Shown here: positions 44,645-58,149 of the stretch, piece by piece
Layout: every line of letters begins with the position of its first letter
How positions within the stretch are numbered: the first letter of the stretch is position 1
From: Acanthosoma haemorrhoidale
Lineage: Eukaryota > Arthropoda > Insecta > Hemiptera > Acanthosomatidae
Direction of reading: 5' to 3'
Assembly: GCA_930367205.1 (NCBI GenBank)
Contig: OV884009.1
Location: forward strand, 101,763,189 to 101,827,188
Length of the DNA: 64,000 nt
Notes under the pieces: generated by a model
Database searches by the model: none
Told to the model about the DNA's origin: nothing
The model's input: only the letters and a program-made list of their open reading frames with translations
Translations under genes and position numbers: made by a program

Positions 44645-47344
44645 ATTAACTATAGAAACGTATGCCCTTCAGACCTGGGAGTCACGTCAGACGGGCAGGA
44701 CCACTTCAGGGTAACCTGAAATAAAAATAAACGATTAAAAGTGCGTATTTTAACTCAAAAAATTAAAAAATAAAAAGGTGTATTTAACTCAAAATTTTAG
44801 AAGTTTCACTCGTTTATAAGGTGATTAAATGAATTGAATGCACGCTCGGTAGACTCTCACTACCTTCCTGATTTTACCCGCCTCCTTTAGGCATTCCACA
44901 CCGTATATCCTTATCATACATCCTTCAAATGGGGGACTCCCCTTAGTGAAAGGCACTCATTAGCCCAAAATAATTTTCCTTTATTTTTCACACATCCTAT
45001 TTTTATAAGTTTGAGAGTTAAGAAAAAAAAAATGCATGTATTAATACCTTAGAAAAATGTTAGCATTGTTACATTGTTATATGTTTATTAGATACGCGGT
45101 ATGGTCTTAAAATCATCTTAAAATAAAAATAAAAGTTTTTTGCGTAAATGACTCCACGGAAAAAGTGTTAAATATCTAGATCCATTGATTTTTCGTTTTT
45201 TGGGGAGTTATGCCAAGCAGCCCCACCTATACTGCGGGCAGGCATGGGAAAGCTTTGAGGCTAAATTATAGCCGGTGTTAGGGTTCGTTGTATTTTTTTT
45301 GCCGCCTCTTGTTTCGGCTATATAATTTTTCTCTCCTTCTACCTTTCAAAAAATAGAGGACATCTGTAGTTGATTACTTCCCTTACTATGGTGATTACTT
45401 ACCATTCTCAAGCATGTGATTTGAGCACCGAGGGTAAACATAATAACGTTTTGTAAAATATCTTACTTTAAACGTGTAGTTGTTTCTCAGGCTTATTTGC
45501 TATAGAGTGTCTACTTACTCCTCCTACATGCCTTTGGGTTTTTTTCATATGCCTTATTAATATTCATTAACTACTTAGATATGGATTCTCGATCAAAATA
45601 ATCCGAAACTATTTTCAGTACAATTTTCAATAACAAACACGTTTCACAGTTAAAACATAGTATTAATGTAATCGAATCGGAAAATAACAGATAGTTTCTT
45701 CACAATTATTTAGTTATTAATAAAAAAAACATGTTCTGTGTCCTTGTATGTTTTAAACAATTTAGTAACTGAATTCAATAAGTACACGTAATAATGTTGT
45801 CCGCATTTTTTTTAAATATGGGAACATTACTGATCGCTAAAGTGACATTCAAGAATGTGCATTAAAATATGTATATGATGATAATATAATGGAAAAGTGT
45901 GGAGGCCCAAGTAGACTTGTTTTCGGATCCATTTCCCAGCGATGCGATGGCACCACCTGTGAGTATGGGCATCGCGCCAGCTGGCTTCCCGCTTCCCAAA
46001 ACCATTGCGGAAGATGTCATTAGTGCGGGAATCAATTGTCTTATGACGTATTTCAACTGTGTATCAGTTAGCTCTTAGGGCGTCTCTACAGGTGAGCCTG
46101 TCTAAATCAACAACTGTTTCACTGTCGTTTATGCTATTCTCCCTTCAGAAAATATATTTCTCCGTTAGAACGATAATAAATACTTTATTTCCATAGTTGG
46201 CTCCCTAAACCTCATAAATGTGTCTTTGGTCATTAAGGACTTGAACTTAAGATCTGAAACATTACTGAGTTCTGACTTGGGAGAGTTTAAAGGCTATAGA
46301 GATAGAGGATCGACCTATATATAAATGCTTCGTCCGATTCTATCTTGACTAAAACCTAATACATCGTGAATCGGCTTGTTGTTGGGTATATCTATGACAA
46401 TATCATTTTTACAGCTACTATTCTCTAACAAACAGACTGAAATATGAAAGACGATTTCAACGTAATTGTTCGAAAGCAAAGCCTCTACCGAATTCGGGCC
46501 GGCGAATACTCTCCGAATTACATAAACAGGAAACCTGACAATATTCCATTAATTTTCCAATTAGATTTAAATTATTCCACCAATGGAATTTCTAATTAAT
46601 TTGTCGTAGGTCATAAAGACCAACAGACCGGTTTCCTTTACCTGTTACAAATTAAAGGCTCTCTCTTTAGGCTGTGTAACAAGTGAAACATTTTTAAAAA
46701 TTTCCATTATATCTCCTTTTAAACTGCCATATTCCTAGTCTCATATCAAACACTAAATATAGTCAGTACGTAAAAATGATTATACATAACATTGCCCTCA
46801 TTAAAACCATCTGGTCGTTATTGGGCCGTCCATTGATCCGGGAAATATTAGTTAGTTGTGGCATTGTAGCGCAAAGCGAACTTTAGACTTTAGTCTATTC
46901 AGGAGTATCGTATTTAATTACTACCGTAGTGGCGTGTGTACGGAGTACAACACTTCCGCCTTCGTTGCATTCACCTGTTCTCATGAATGGAATAAACAAT
47001 CCATTGAAACAGGTATATAATGCAGTATATTTCAAGCTGCCAAGAAATTTTTGTTTTCTAAATTTGTTAGGTTGAAGTCTCCTTTGAAAGAGTGTCACAT
47101 CGACATCTCAAATTCACAAAATTTTTACAAGATGTGCTGAATCTTGTGATAGGCTTAGGATGTCGCAGGGATGGTGATAATCCAATCAATTTAACTAATA
47201 ATTATAGAGCTAGTAGAATTACACACCACAACTAGTAACTATTAACATGAGACAAATTGAGGCTGGTACTGTTGAAACATATATTTAGTACAAATGCTTA
47301 AATTTTTTAGGTACCCTGTTAGGCTGGAGAAATGAGGTTTTTCA
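44645..47344. other. AT-rich intergenic sequence with one short GC-richer ORF
   Basis: The only notable part is 45890-46078, listed separately. The rest shows no gene. Confidence 0.35.
45890..46078 (+). other. Short protein-like open frame, unassigned
   Basis: A 62-codon frame from TAA to TAG encodes FSDPFPSDAMAPPVSMGIA and further ordinary-looking protein sequence, in a GC-richer patch of AT-rich DNA. No ATG is at its start. A GTGAGC splice-donor-like word lies at 46092 but after the stop. It could be a decayed exon or chance; the opposite strand is also open. Confidence 0.2.
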
Positions 47345-48040
47345 TAGAATTTTTATTTGATAAGAACCAATCTCAAACCACTCCAGTGGATTTTTTCAAT
47401 GAAAAATAATAACACAAGGATAATGAATAGGATTTTTCTGTTACATGAGTTTGATTTCGAAACTAAATATGTAGAAGAAAGAACTAACTTTGCAGCAGAT
47501 GCATTCAGTCGTGTAAAAATTGAAAATAATACAAAAACTTATGGTATCGTTGGTACTTGGTATCGAAGACATGGAAATAGATACAGACGAAGAGTTAGAA
47601 AAATTAATAACTGAAAGTGTAAACATAAGACCTTCAACCTCTTACAATAATTAAAATAAAATTATTAATATAAAATGAATCATTAAAATAATACCAAAAC
47701 CTATTACTTAAACGACCTTTTAACTTATTTAGGTCCTTAATACACATTTAGCTACCTAAATAGAATCGGTGTACCTTTGGAAAAACAACATCGAAAATAA
47801 ATTACTAGAATTTATTAAACCGAACTGTGCATGTAGCGTGTATTGCGAACCTAATATAGAGACTGTTCGAAATGAATACGAAGACATGTTCAATAATTTA
47901 TCGCGAATAGTTGAAGGGAACCAAATAACACCAACACCAGACAATCCTTTCGAATATCTCATGATTGACCCTTTGCACCAGGGACAAGCCTTTATAATAA
48001 CTATTATAGACACCTTCTCTAAACGACTTTATGCATAAAG
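47345..48040 (+). pseudogene. pol: Ty3/gypsy RNase H and integrase fragment
   Basis: At 47360-47520 the translation gives LKPLQWIFSMKN, EFDFETKYVEERTNFAADAF and SR, the C-terminal end of gypsy RNase H. After a ~250-bp degenerate spacer, 47769-48038 encodes an integrase region with EYLMIDPLHQGQ and TIIDTFSKRLYA, the first catalytic Asp of the core being in the IDP context. The rest of the integrase is unrecognisable. No LTRs are seen. It resembles the errantivirus/gypsy group. Confidence 0.7.
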
Positions 48041-49299
48041 AGTTAAAACATGTAACGGTAATAATATACTTCATGTAATGCCTGATAAATGAGTGACCTG
48101 CAAAATAATAATGAAGGACCAATATAACTTAATCAGTTGGAAGACTCATACTGAGTATGGTGTTGAATTAAAACTATGAACGTCTTGAATAATAATATGT
48201 GGTATGTCTAATAATTTCGTAGCTTCACCAAAATTGACGTCAAAGATGTATTCACAGTTCTTTCGCAGCCCCACTTTCACGTAGAGGGGATGGTTTAAAT
48301 ATCCTCCAAAGATGCTAAAATTGAAAGCGACTTTTCAGCGTGAAAAGTAATTAAGTGTTATTTACTAATCAGTTACTTGTATTAAAAAATAAAATTTTTT
48401 CTGACAATATTGAGTAGAGTGACAAATTAAATATCTTGACTATTATAACTTTAACCAAGGTTGGCAGCATTGATAGTTAACATTGACAGTAGTAATTACA
48501 ATCGGGAAAACAATAGCTCACCACAGATATATCAAAACGACATTATCTTGGGTATCTTTGGTTTGTACAGATATATCTTTATCTTTTCTGTTATTATATT
48601 TTTATCTTATCTGTTATATTACATTATTTTGTTCTACCATAATTTGGACTACTAGACTATTAGTATACGAGTATATATATATATATACATATGTATATAT
48701 ATATTAGTCTCAATTGATCAAAACCGTTTTTTTACCTTTTGTGTTCATTCTCCTTGTAAATTATTTCTTAAATATATTTTTTTTATTTATTTGTATATAC
48801 TCTTTTTCTATTCTTGTTAATGTTGTAAATGTTTTTACTTTGAATAGATTTCATAAGAATAGTCTGCTTGCTGATTTATAACTTCACCCAGCCCTTCCCC
48901 CCTAAACTAGTAGCTTGGTATAGCAGGATTTTTGTATGGCCCTTAATTAATTGTTTTCTCTTTTTCCCCTCATTGGAAGATGGCTTGGTGCTTAACTTAA
49001 CTTTTATTCAATTAAAATTTGTTTCCGTTGACCAATTAAATATTGGTCCTATAACAAACAGTGATTAAAATCGTTTTCACAGCCTAAATGAAACACTTGA
49101 CTCGATTTGTTTTATTACTATTATGCCAACATAAGACCATGTCCCGTAGTTGTTCGAAAGTAAAGTTTCCTTTTGTTGGATCTGTAATAAATGGTTCAGT
49201 TTTTGATTAGTCGCATGGACATTTTTATCTGCTGCAACCAGGGGAATTCCATTGTGATGCCACTTTAACAATTGTTTGTAAATTTTTTTTGAATCTCCC
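48041..49299. other. AT-rich intergenic sequence with TA repeat
   Basis: A (TA)n microsatellite occupies about 48672-48703. No gene is supported. Confidence 0.4.
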
Positions 49300-49720
49300 A
49301 ATCCGATCTGGGAGCAAGGGGGTGCTTGATAAAACAGAGTGGGGGGTGGGGGATACCTAGATTATTATGAAGGGAGAGCTTAAATCTTTCGGGGCTATTG
49401 CCCCCAACGGTGAACTCCCCACGTGCTACCACCTGCCTCGTTGACCACTTGATCCAACAAATTAATCCAATGCCAGTAGCTCCATCTTCACACAGGGGCT
49501 GGGTCTTATCGGATGGTGGGCAGAAGATAACAAGTAGTCGAATGAAAACGGTCAAGTCAGGGCGGGAAAGCGAACTAGAAGTCGGAGTTTGTTGGCGTAT
49601 CTCGTGTGCGAGTACGAACGCTATCAAAGTCAGCTGTATTGATGATTCAAACAAACAAGCCAGATCAACAGAAGATGCTAAGTCTTTTGTTCCTTGCTGC
49701 ATTTTTTAAGTTTATCGGCT
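49300..49720. other. GC-richer block open on both strands, unassigned
   Basis: The plus frame 49398-49709 (103 codons) and minus frame 49265-49702 (145 codons) overlap. Neither has a domain, signal peptide or repeat I recognise. The block ends close to the next LINE copy. Confidence 0.25.
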
Positions 49721-49965
49721 GCCTTTGACCCTAGACAAGTGACACGGCTTAGTAACATCTAACAAATTGATTATTGATAAACATAAAAGAAAAACAATTA
49801 TTTAACTATACGTAATAATTAGTAATTCTTATAAGTTCTCTGAAACACTCGTTATCGACAATAACCAAATATATTTAATATGTCATACTGACAATAATCA
49901 GACTGATTCTTCTATTTCAAAAGCTCCCTCACCAGTTAGCCCCCCCTTTTTTTTTTAAAATAAAT

Positions 49966-50650
49966 TGAACTTAAACTACTTATTTACAAAGTTATACTTA
50001 AGCCAATCTGGACATACGGAATAGAGCTATGGGGGACAGCAAAGAAGTCGAACATTAAGCGCATCCAATCCTTTCAATCAAAAGTCCTGAGAACAATAGT
50101 AAATGCCCTTTAATACGTCAGCAACAAAACCCTTCACAATGATTTGAATATACCCTATATTCTTGAACTCATCCTTGCCAAGTTCATAAAATTCCATAAT
50201 AACCTATCCAACGACCCTAATTCCCTAGCACAGTCATTGCACTCCACCACTCACCACCCCTATAATCCTCCTCGGAGATTAAAACGGCAGTGGCCTCGTG
50301 ACCTGCTATAATCAAGTAATATTGGGAGTCCTGGCAATGGCCAGTTTCTCTAATCATGCCCTGAGCGTCTGTGGCTCTCGGGCTCTTGGTCAGCCTCCGC
50401 TGGCTCTTATCCAGTGACGCGGCTGACGTAGGAGCGTGGGGGACTTCCCAAGACTCCGCTTCGTCCTTCGCATGCGACGGAGGTGACAACCTTGTGGACT
50501 TGGGGGCCTCTGGGCTGTTGTATGAATATTGTATGAATGAGCGAGTGAATGATGAATTGCAAATATGGTATGAATGATAACATTTATCTCAATTACTTAT
50601 TGCCTAATAAAAGGCAGATTGTAATTTTATCTTAATAAAAATTGTTGTAA
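49966..50650 (+). mobile_element. Jockey-like LINE 3' fragment (copy E)
   Basis: It starts in the C-terminal part of ORF2 (KPIWTYGIELWGTAKKSNI, near 50000-50055), continues through the region after RT and ends with the common 3' UTR tail. It is 5'-truncated; the frame breaks after about 40 codons. Confidence 0.85.
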
Positions 50651-53379
50651 TAAGAAAAAAATAAAATAAAATAAATAAATTAAACTAGTATTTTCTCAAT
50701 CTTTAGAAATTAAAAATGATAACAAACAAATTAAAATATTTTGCAAATAATTAACCAAGGGAATGTTGAGTCAACTTCACCTTTGACAAGTAGAAGTTAC
50801 CCTCGTCATGGACCGGAAAATACCCGCATCACTATATAGACTGTGGTCAGTATATATACAGGGCCAGAACGCAATAGAGGCGCTGGCCTAGTCGATAGTA
50901 ATGGGACAAAAATTCGATCTAGAGTTGTGTAGTTGGCAGAGAACGTTTACGGAATCCGCAATCCTGCAAGTGAAAACTACTCTAGTGCATATCAACTCAC
51001 TGATCAACTAGTGCAGATCAACTCACTGATCAACTAGTCCACTCAAGTCCTAGAAAACAATACTCCTGGAAACTTGAACATTAATATCCTCCGAGCGTCT
51101 TTCTCTATAGAACATTGTTGTGTCATCAAATTTAAGATCACTGAAAGTTATTATCTAACAGTAATAAAATAAAATAAACATTTAAGAGGATTTAACAGCT
51201 AGTCGAGAAATCTAATCATGCTGAATTTCACTGGAAAAATATTCATTAAAATGTCTTGAAGTAATTAAATTTGATAAACTGAGCCCAGAAATATTTAAAT
51301 ATGACAAAGTGAGTCGGACCTGAAGTGCTCTCTTGAAACACTCCGATCCACCTTTGTGAAAGGAGGCAACCCGCAGATAAAAGTGGACCAGTTTAAGCAA
51401 ATAGAAGAAAAAGAGAGAGTTTATTATATTTAACTGTTAAAATATATTATTTTATTTAGGATAAGTGGAAAAGGTTCGAGACTTAAACCGTTTAGTAGAT
51501 GCTAGTTTATGTCAGGATATGATAAATGCCACATGTGTTTTGGCTAAATATTGTTTATTTTTTTATAGAATCGTCACAAATTGATAATTAATTTTTACAC
51601 AAATTATAATGTTTTCTTAAAGTTGATTCCTTCTAGAATGATGTTAATTTGTTCGATTGGGCATTGCTTCGATCATTAAAATATTGAGATTACGAAGGAA
51701 AGTTTACCCTGTTAACTCCTTGCGTAGTGAGAAAATGTTAATCTAGAGGAAAAATGTTCAGGTCAAAAACATAGGTTATCAAAGATTCAGAAAATGTATA
51801 CCGACCTAAGCGAAAGAGTGGTTCTAAAGTACCAAGATTAAAAAACAAGAAAAAATCTTCTTCATAACCAAGTGGAACGACTTCAAAGGCGTTTCCGTTT
51901 CAAAGACATTAATTCTATTGACACTGGCACTGAATACACATGTTTAATATTCAAAGAATACAATTAGCCTTTCATGAGGTTAAACGCCAGAGCAGATTAA
52001 AGCCAATGCAAATTGTGAAGGAAGCATAGGGTTGTAAAAAATATCTAATCAATCTGATATTCTCAAAATATCTTTGTTGTTTTATCAAGACAGACCTGTT
52101 TCTGTAAAGTAATCTCACAGCTAAGCTAATTAAAATTTAACAGTGGTTTCTAACTAACGTTAAAGGAACGTACAAGCCAGTTTAGTTGGGTCCCCTACCA
52201 GGAACAATCGATTCACCAAATAGGGGATGTTTTCAAGAAATGGGAAGGTTATATTTCTACCTCTGTCTAATGAGGGTAACCTTACCCCTCATACCTTGGA
52301 TCACGCCCCATTAGATCTTCAACTTGCTCAATTAACTACATTCCATATAGCTGTTATCTTCTTTGATATTTAATTAAAACGTTTGTAATAAATAAACTAA
52401 ATTTAACTTTTTTAATTTTGGGGCTATTATGGTTGAACTGTCACAACTAAAGTCGGTTAAAGGAGACAGGCCTTGTCTAGTTTTCTGGAGAAAACATAAC
52501 CATATAAACGAACTAGCTGTAAAGAATATCTTAAAGTTTTACATTCAACAAGATATTGAGAAAGGATTAAGTCATTTCAACAGTGAATCTGAAGAACAAA
52601 ACGAACAAGTTGACAAAGGCTGGGCATGAGCCCCTGGTCTTATAGAGTAGCTAAAGCGATACATTCGCCAGAATAATGAAGAACAACTCACAGGTGACTT
52701 TTTTTACTATCTTTATTGTGACAAACCTACTTAAAATGGTATGTCCCTACAATTAATTGCTTCTGGTGATCCGGGAGTATTGCACATCAATATATATATT
52801 AAGGATACTGCAAAGTTACAGGCGCCAGTGATATACCTAGCTGGCAAAGATGTTGCTGGCATGTGCCAGGCTCCCTACTCTCTCAATACATGTAGGATGA
52901 AACCTAACTATAGCTATTTAATCCACCATCTTTTACTGACTTGTTTTAAATTAATTGTTAATTTTTTGAAATATATTTTAGCAAAATAAAATACCTTTAT
53001 TTTATAAGAGCACACAATATTAAACGATTGTTCTAAATAAATGACTTGGTATTGATAATGATTCATATTTAAAATCCAATGAATTGGCCGAATCGGAGCA
53101 TAATAAATAATAGTTGGACCAATGGCTTTATAACAATTTATCATTGTTCTATATATGACAAAACTATACCTGCTAATCGTTGAACCATTCCATAACCGAA
53201 AAACAAACAATAAACATTTACAATCTTAAAAATACTAACCAAAGAAATGAGCCATTAAAATTGATTTAAACGCAATTGAACATGTGATAGCTAATGCCTC
53301 CTGAAACTTCATATTTATTAAAAATCATTTTTTATATTTGTATTTTTTATATAGAGAAAAATCAGAAATTATTGAAAGT
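50651..53379. other. AT-rich intergenic sequence, one short ORF and one short duplication
   Basis: A 26-bp direct repeat (CTAGTGCA(T/G)ATCAACTCACTGATCAA) sits at 50982-51007 and 51008-51033. The frame 52429-52629 (66 codons from ATG) encodes a charged, soluble-looking peptide (FWRKHNHINELAVKNIL, SESEEQNEQVD) with no recognised family. No other signal. Confidence 0.35.
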
Positions 53380-56049
53380 GTAAATTAGAAACCTATAGAA
53401 TGTGGCAAGTGACGTTTGTAAATTTCTCTTTAAAACTTGAGATGGATTGTTTGGCTACTGTCGAAGAAGACACAGAACCTGATAAAATTGACTATTAACT
53501 ATAACTACTTAACAGTACATCCTATCCCTTCCTACTTCCCTATGAACTATTCAAAGGGTAAATTAGAAACCTATAGAATGTGGCAAGTGACGTTTGTGAA
53601 TTTCTCTTTAAAACTTGAGATGGATTGTTTGGCTACTGTCGAAGAAGACACAGAACCTGATAAAATTGACTATTAACTATAACTACTTAACAGAACATCC
53701 TATCCCTTCCTACTTCCCTATGAACTATTCAAAGGGTAAATTAGAAACCTATAGAATGTGGCAAGTGACGTTTGTAAATTTCTCTTTAAAACTTGAGATG
53801 GATTGTTTGGCTACTGTCGAAGAAGACACAGAACCTGATAAAATTGACTATTAACTATAACTACTTAACAGAACATCCTATCCCTTCCTACTTCCCTATG
53901 AACTATTCAAAGGGTAAATTAGAAACCTATAGAATGTGGCAAGTGACGTTTGTGAATTTCTCTTTAAAACTTGAGATGGATTGTTTGGCTACTGTCGAAG
54001 AAGACACAGAACCTGATAAAATTGACTATTAACTATAACTACTTAACAGAACATCCTATCCCTTCCTACTTCCCTATGAACTATTCAAAGGGTAAATTAG
54101 AAACCTATAGAATGTGGCAAGTGACGTTTGTAAATTTCTCTTTAAAACTTGAGATGGATTGTTTGGCTACTGTCGAAGAAGACACAGAACCTGATAAAAT
54201 TGACTATTAACTATAACTACTTAACAGAACATCCTATCCCTTCCTACTTCCCTATGAACTATTCAAAGGGTAAATTAGAAACCTATAGAATGTGGCAAGT
54301 GACGTTTGTAAATTTCTCTTTAAAACTTGAGATGGATTGTTTGGCTACTGTCGAAGAAGACACAGAACCTGATAAAATTGACTATTAACTATAACTACTT
54401 AACAGAACATCCTATCCCTTCCTACTTCCCTATGAACTATTCAAAGGGTAAATTAGAAACCTATAGAATGTGGCAAGTGACGTTTGTGAATTTCTCTTTA
54501 AAACTTGAGATGGATTGTTTGGCTACTGTCGAAGAAGACACAGAACCTGATAAAATTGACTATTAACTATAACTACTTAACAGAACATCCTATCCCTTCC
54601 TACTTCCCTATGAACTATTCAAAGGGTAAATTAGAAACCTATAGAATGTGGCAAGTGACGTTTGTGAATTTCTCTTTAAAACTTGAGATGGATTGTTTGG
54701 CTACTGTCGAAGAAGACACAGAACCTGATAAAATTGACTATTAACTATAACTACTTAACAGAACATCCTATCCCTTCCTACTTCCCTATGAACTATTCAA
54801 AGGGTAAATTAGAAACCTATAGAATGTGGCAAGTGACGTTTGTAAATTTCTCTTTAAAACTTGAGATGGATTGTTTGGCTACTGTCGAAGAAGACACAGA
54901 ACCTGATAAAATTGACTATTAACTATAACTACTTAACAGAACATCCTATCCCTTCCTACTTCCCTATGAACTATTCAAAGGGTAAATTAGAAACCTATAG
55001 AATGTGGCAAGTGACGTTTGTAAATTTCTCTTTAAAACTTGAGATGGATTGTTTGGCTACTGTCGAAGAAGACACAGAACCTGATAAAATTGACTATTAA
55101 CTATAACTACTTAACAGAACATCCTATCCCTTCCTACTTCCCTATGAACTATTCAAAGGGTAAATTAGAAACCTATAGAATGTGGCAAGTGACGTTTGTG
55201 AATTTCTCTTTAAAACTTGAGATGGATTGTTTGGCTACTGTCGAAGAAGACACAGAACCTGATAAAATTGACTATTAACTATAACTACTTAACAGAACAT
55301 CCTATCCCTTCCTACTTCCCTATGAACTATTCAAAGGGTAAATTAGAAACCTATAGAATGTGGCAAGTGACGTTTGTAAATTTCTCTTTAAAACTTGAGA
55401 TGGATTGTTTGGCTACTGTCGAAGAAGACACAGAACCTGATAAAATTGACTATTAACTATAACTACTTAACAGAACATCCTATCCCTTCCTACTTCCCTA
55501 TGAACTATTCAAAGGGTAAATTAGAAACCTGTAGAATGTGGCAAGTGACGTTTGTGAATTTCTCTTTAAAACTTGAGATGGATTGTTTGGCTACTGTCGA
55601 AGAAGACACAGAACCTGATAAAATTGACTATTAACTATAACTACTTAACAGTACATCCTATCCCTTCCTACTTCCCTATGAACTATTCAAAGGGTAAATT
55701 AGAAACCTATAGAATGTGGCAAGTGACGTTTGTGAATTTCTCTTTAAAACTTGAGATGGATTGTTTGGCTACTGTCGAAGAAGACACAGAACCTGATAAA
55801 ATTGACTATTAACTATAACTACTTAACAGAACATCCTATCCCTTCCTACTTCCCTATGAACTATTCAAAGGGTAAATTAGAAACCTATAGAATGTGGCAA
55901 GTGACGTTTGTAAATTTCTCTTTAAAACTTGAGATGGATTGTTTGGCTACTGTCGAAGAAGACACAGAACCTGATGAAATTGACTATTAACTATAACTAC
56001 TTAACAGAACATCCTATCCCTTCCTACTTCCCTATGAACTATTCAAAGG
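53380..56049 (+). repeat. 178-bp satellite, exactly 15 units
   Basis: Units begin GTAAATTAGAAACC and end CTATTCAAAGG, with a strict 178-bp period over 2670 bp. Units are nearly identical. The visible variants are GTTTGTAAAT versus GTTTGTGAAT, ACAGTAC versus ACAGAAC (units 1 and 13 have ACAGTAC), CCTGTAG in unit 13 and GATGAAAT in unit 15. The 79-codon frames in each unit start at TTG and cross unit borders, and are not credible genes. Confidence 0.97.
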
Positions 56050-56634
56050 CTGAATTATTCTTTGTGAAAAGAGCTGTTGCAAAGTCAACGAATCCTTTTA
56101 ACCAATAGTAATCAGTGTCTTTTCACAAGTTTTTTCCTCTTCTTTGTAGTAAGTATTTGTCTGTCTCGAGGACCTCCTTTAGAGGTTCTTTATTGTCTTT
56201 CAGCCTGAAACTGTAAGTAGTTGCCAAATGTACTCCTGTAGTAGTCTTGCGCGCGACTCAAACCATTAAGGTTCTTGGCCCTTCTTTTTTGTCCGCATTA
56301 ATTATTTACATCATTTACCCGGAGTTCGGCCTTAATTAAAGCTGCCTCTCAAATGAAGTGAGTTCTAATTATAAATGTTAAACATTGTCACACAATTATG
56401 TGGCTTTGTTGGATCAAGCTAGGTTTTTTCAAAGCATTTTTCTTATTCGAAACATTATTTAACATCTCTAATTATAGCCAAGACCAAAGGGTGAGGTTTT
56501 AAATTCTTTTTGTTTTCTCCATGGCTAAATGCACATTAATGATGGAAATGAAAAAAGGAATTCAAAGATATCCCGAAAATTCTGTAATGAGTACTCAGTA
56601 TAGACTCAGTTTAGCTCATAATTGGTGTGTAAAA
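56050..56634. other. Intergenic sequence, nothing recognised
   Basis: No ORF or repeat is supported between the satellite and the SINE-like element. Confidence 0.35.
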
Positions 56635-56930
56635 CCGTCCCTGTGGTTTAGTTGATAGCATACTGCCTTTTAATATTAGAGACTCCACCTAACGTGGAGA
56701 TGCCCGGCTCTTCATTTTTTTCTGGATCTGGCAGGGATTAACTAATGAATGAGTAGCTACTTTACTAGAGGATAACGAAGTACCTGATCCGGTTAAAAAA
56801 CTCAAATCTAAGGTAGAGAGGTAATGGCTAGTCCTGATAACACTAGACCTCAGTGTCACCTATCAACCAGTGTGGCCACCTTCAATCGGTCCTGCCTCTT
56901 TATGAGGGCGTAACACCTTATGGCTTTATT
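56635..56930 (+). repeat. tRNA-Lys-like SINE fragment
   Basis: GGTTTAGTTGATAGCA (56645-56660) resembles an A box and the D arm. CTTTTAA at 56667-56673 matches the anticodon loop of tRNA-Lys(UUU). The B box is not recognisable, so a real tRNA gene is excluded. The segment after it, to about 56930, would be the SINE body, with its end uncertain. Confidence 0.45.
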
Positions 56931-58149
56931 TATTTTTACTTAGTATAAAACCATAACTAGTAATAGCAAAAAATAAAATATCACAGATGAATATAAGCTA
57001 TTCATTAAAAAAATATAAGCTGATTAAAAAAATAGAGGCCTTATTCCTAATGAGGCATTGCTTGTCAATGTGTTCGGATTGTGGCTTTAAAAATATTTCT
57101 ATTTGCTTGAAACCGTAAAAAATACATAACATGAGACCTTTCTAATATTTTGGCAGCTAGTAATGGAAATGGCGTAGTAACTATTTTATATTTTTACGGA
57201 AAATAAAATTATGTATTTTCGCAAATATCACAGTGATTTGTGAAAATTAAATAATAGTCAAGCACTAAAATCTGATATTTATTGTTTATCTTAAGTTTCC
57301 TTCCCTTTGACTGTGATTCTGATTAATAGTCAGCGGTCTGGAACCAGCTGGATTCTTGAATACTAATTGTTCTATGTTCACTCAAAATGATATGGAAAAA
57401 AACAGGTCGAAGAAAGATAAAAAACAACCAGTTGGAACAGCGTTGGGGTCAGATGGATGGATCTGTTTTTCTCAAGCCGTAAGAAAACATGAGAGCTGAA
57501 CGCCTAGTTCTCCTCTCCCAAGGTAGAATTGCCACTACCTCCTCAGTGTCTTCCCTTCTTCTCCGTGTCACACCTCCACTACATCACACCATAGCATATC
57601 TCGCTGATCAATCATTATTTCTTCTCTAAAGTGCATTACACTGTCAAAGCTTCTTAACATCATTTCCCAGCGGGAAAATCACTTTCACGAGCGTTATCCT
57701 TGTCTTTTTTTTCCTTTCACCATACATTTCCTTTCCATTCCATAGGCGATACGGGATCCATAAAGAAATCCAGGAGTCAGGCTGCGACGTAAAAAATTGT
57801 AATGCTTTTAGCAATAAAGTATTAAATCACTTTGGAGTAAGCAAAGTTGTTTTATTTTGTTCACCAAAAAATAGGTTTATGTCTCGCAAGCCTAGGCATA
57901 TCCATAGAAAACGAATTAGAGTATTCTGTTCGAAATATAAATTGTATACCTAGAGTACAGTAGAATATAAAATTTAAGAAACAAAACAGCTGTACAGACA
58001 AAACCTTGTACCAACCTCCCACCTGGCAAGGTTTATTATAGGATGTAAGGTTTATTGAGATATTCACGAAGGGCTCAGTTGTGGACGAATACATCAGAGT
58101 TCTTGCCGCTTTAATATTGGGGAGGACTGTAGGGATGGGTCCTGAACAA
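56931..58149. other. Intergenic sequence, nothing recognised
   Basis: Short frames only. Confidence 0.35.

Noticed and set aside
53437..55990. Fourteen 79-codon frames in the 178-bp array
   Set aside because: They start at TTG, overlap each other across unit borders and repeat exactly with the period, so they are not genes.
56635..56710. Functional tRNA-Lys gene
   Set aside because: The B box, T arm and acceptor pairing are not present.
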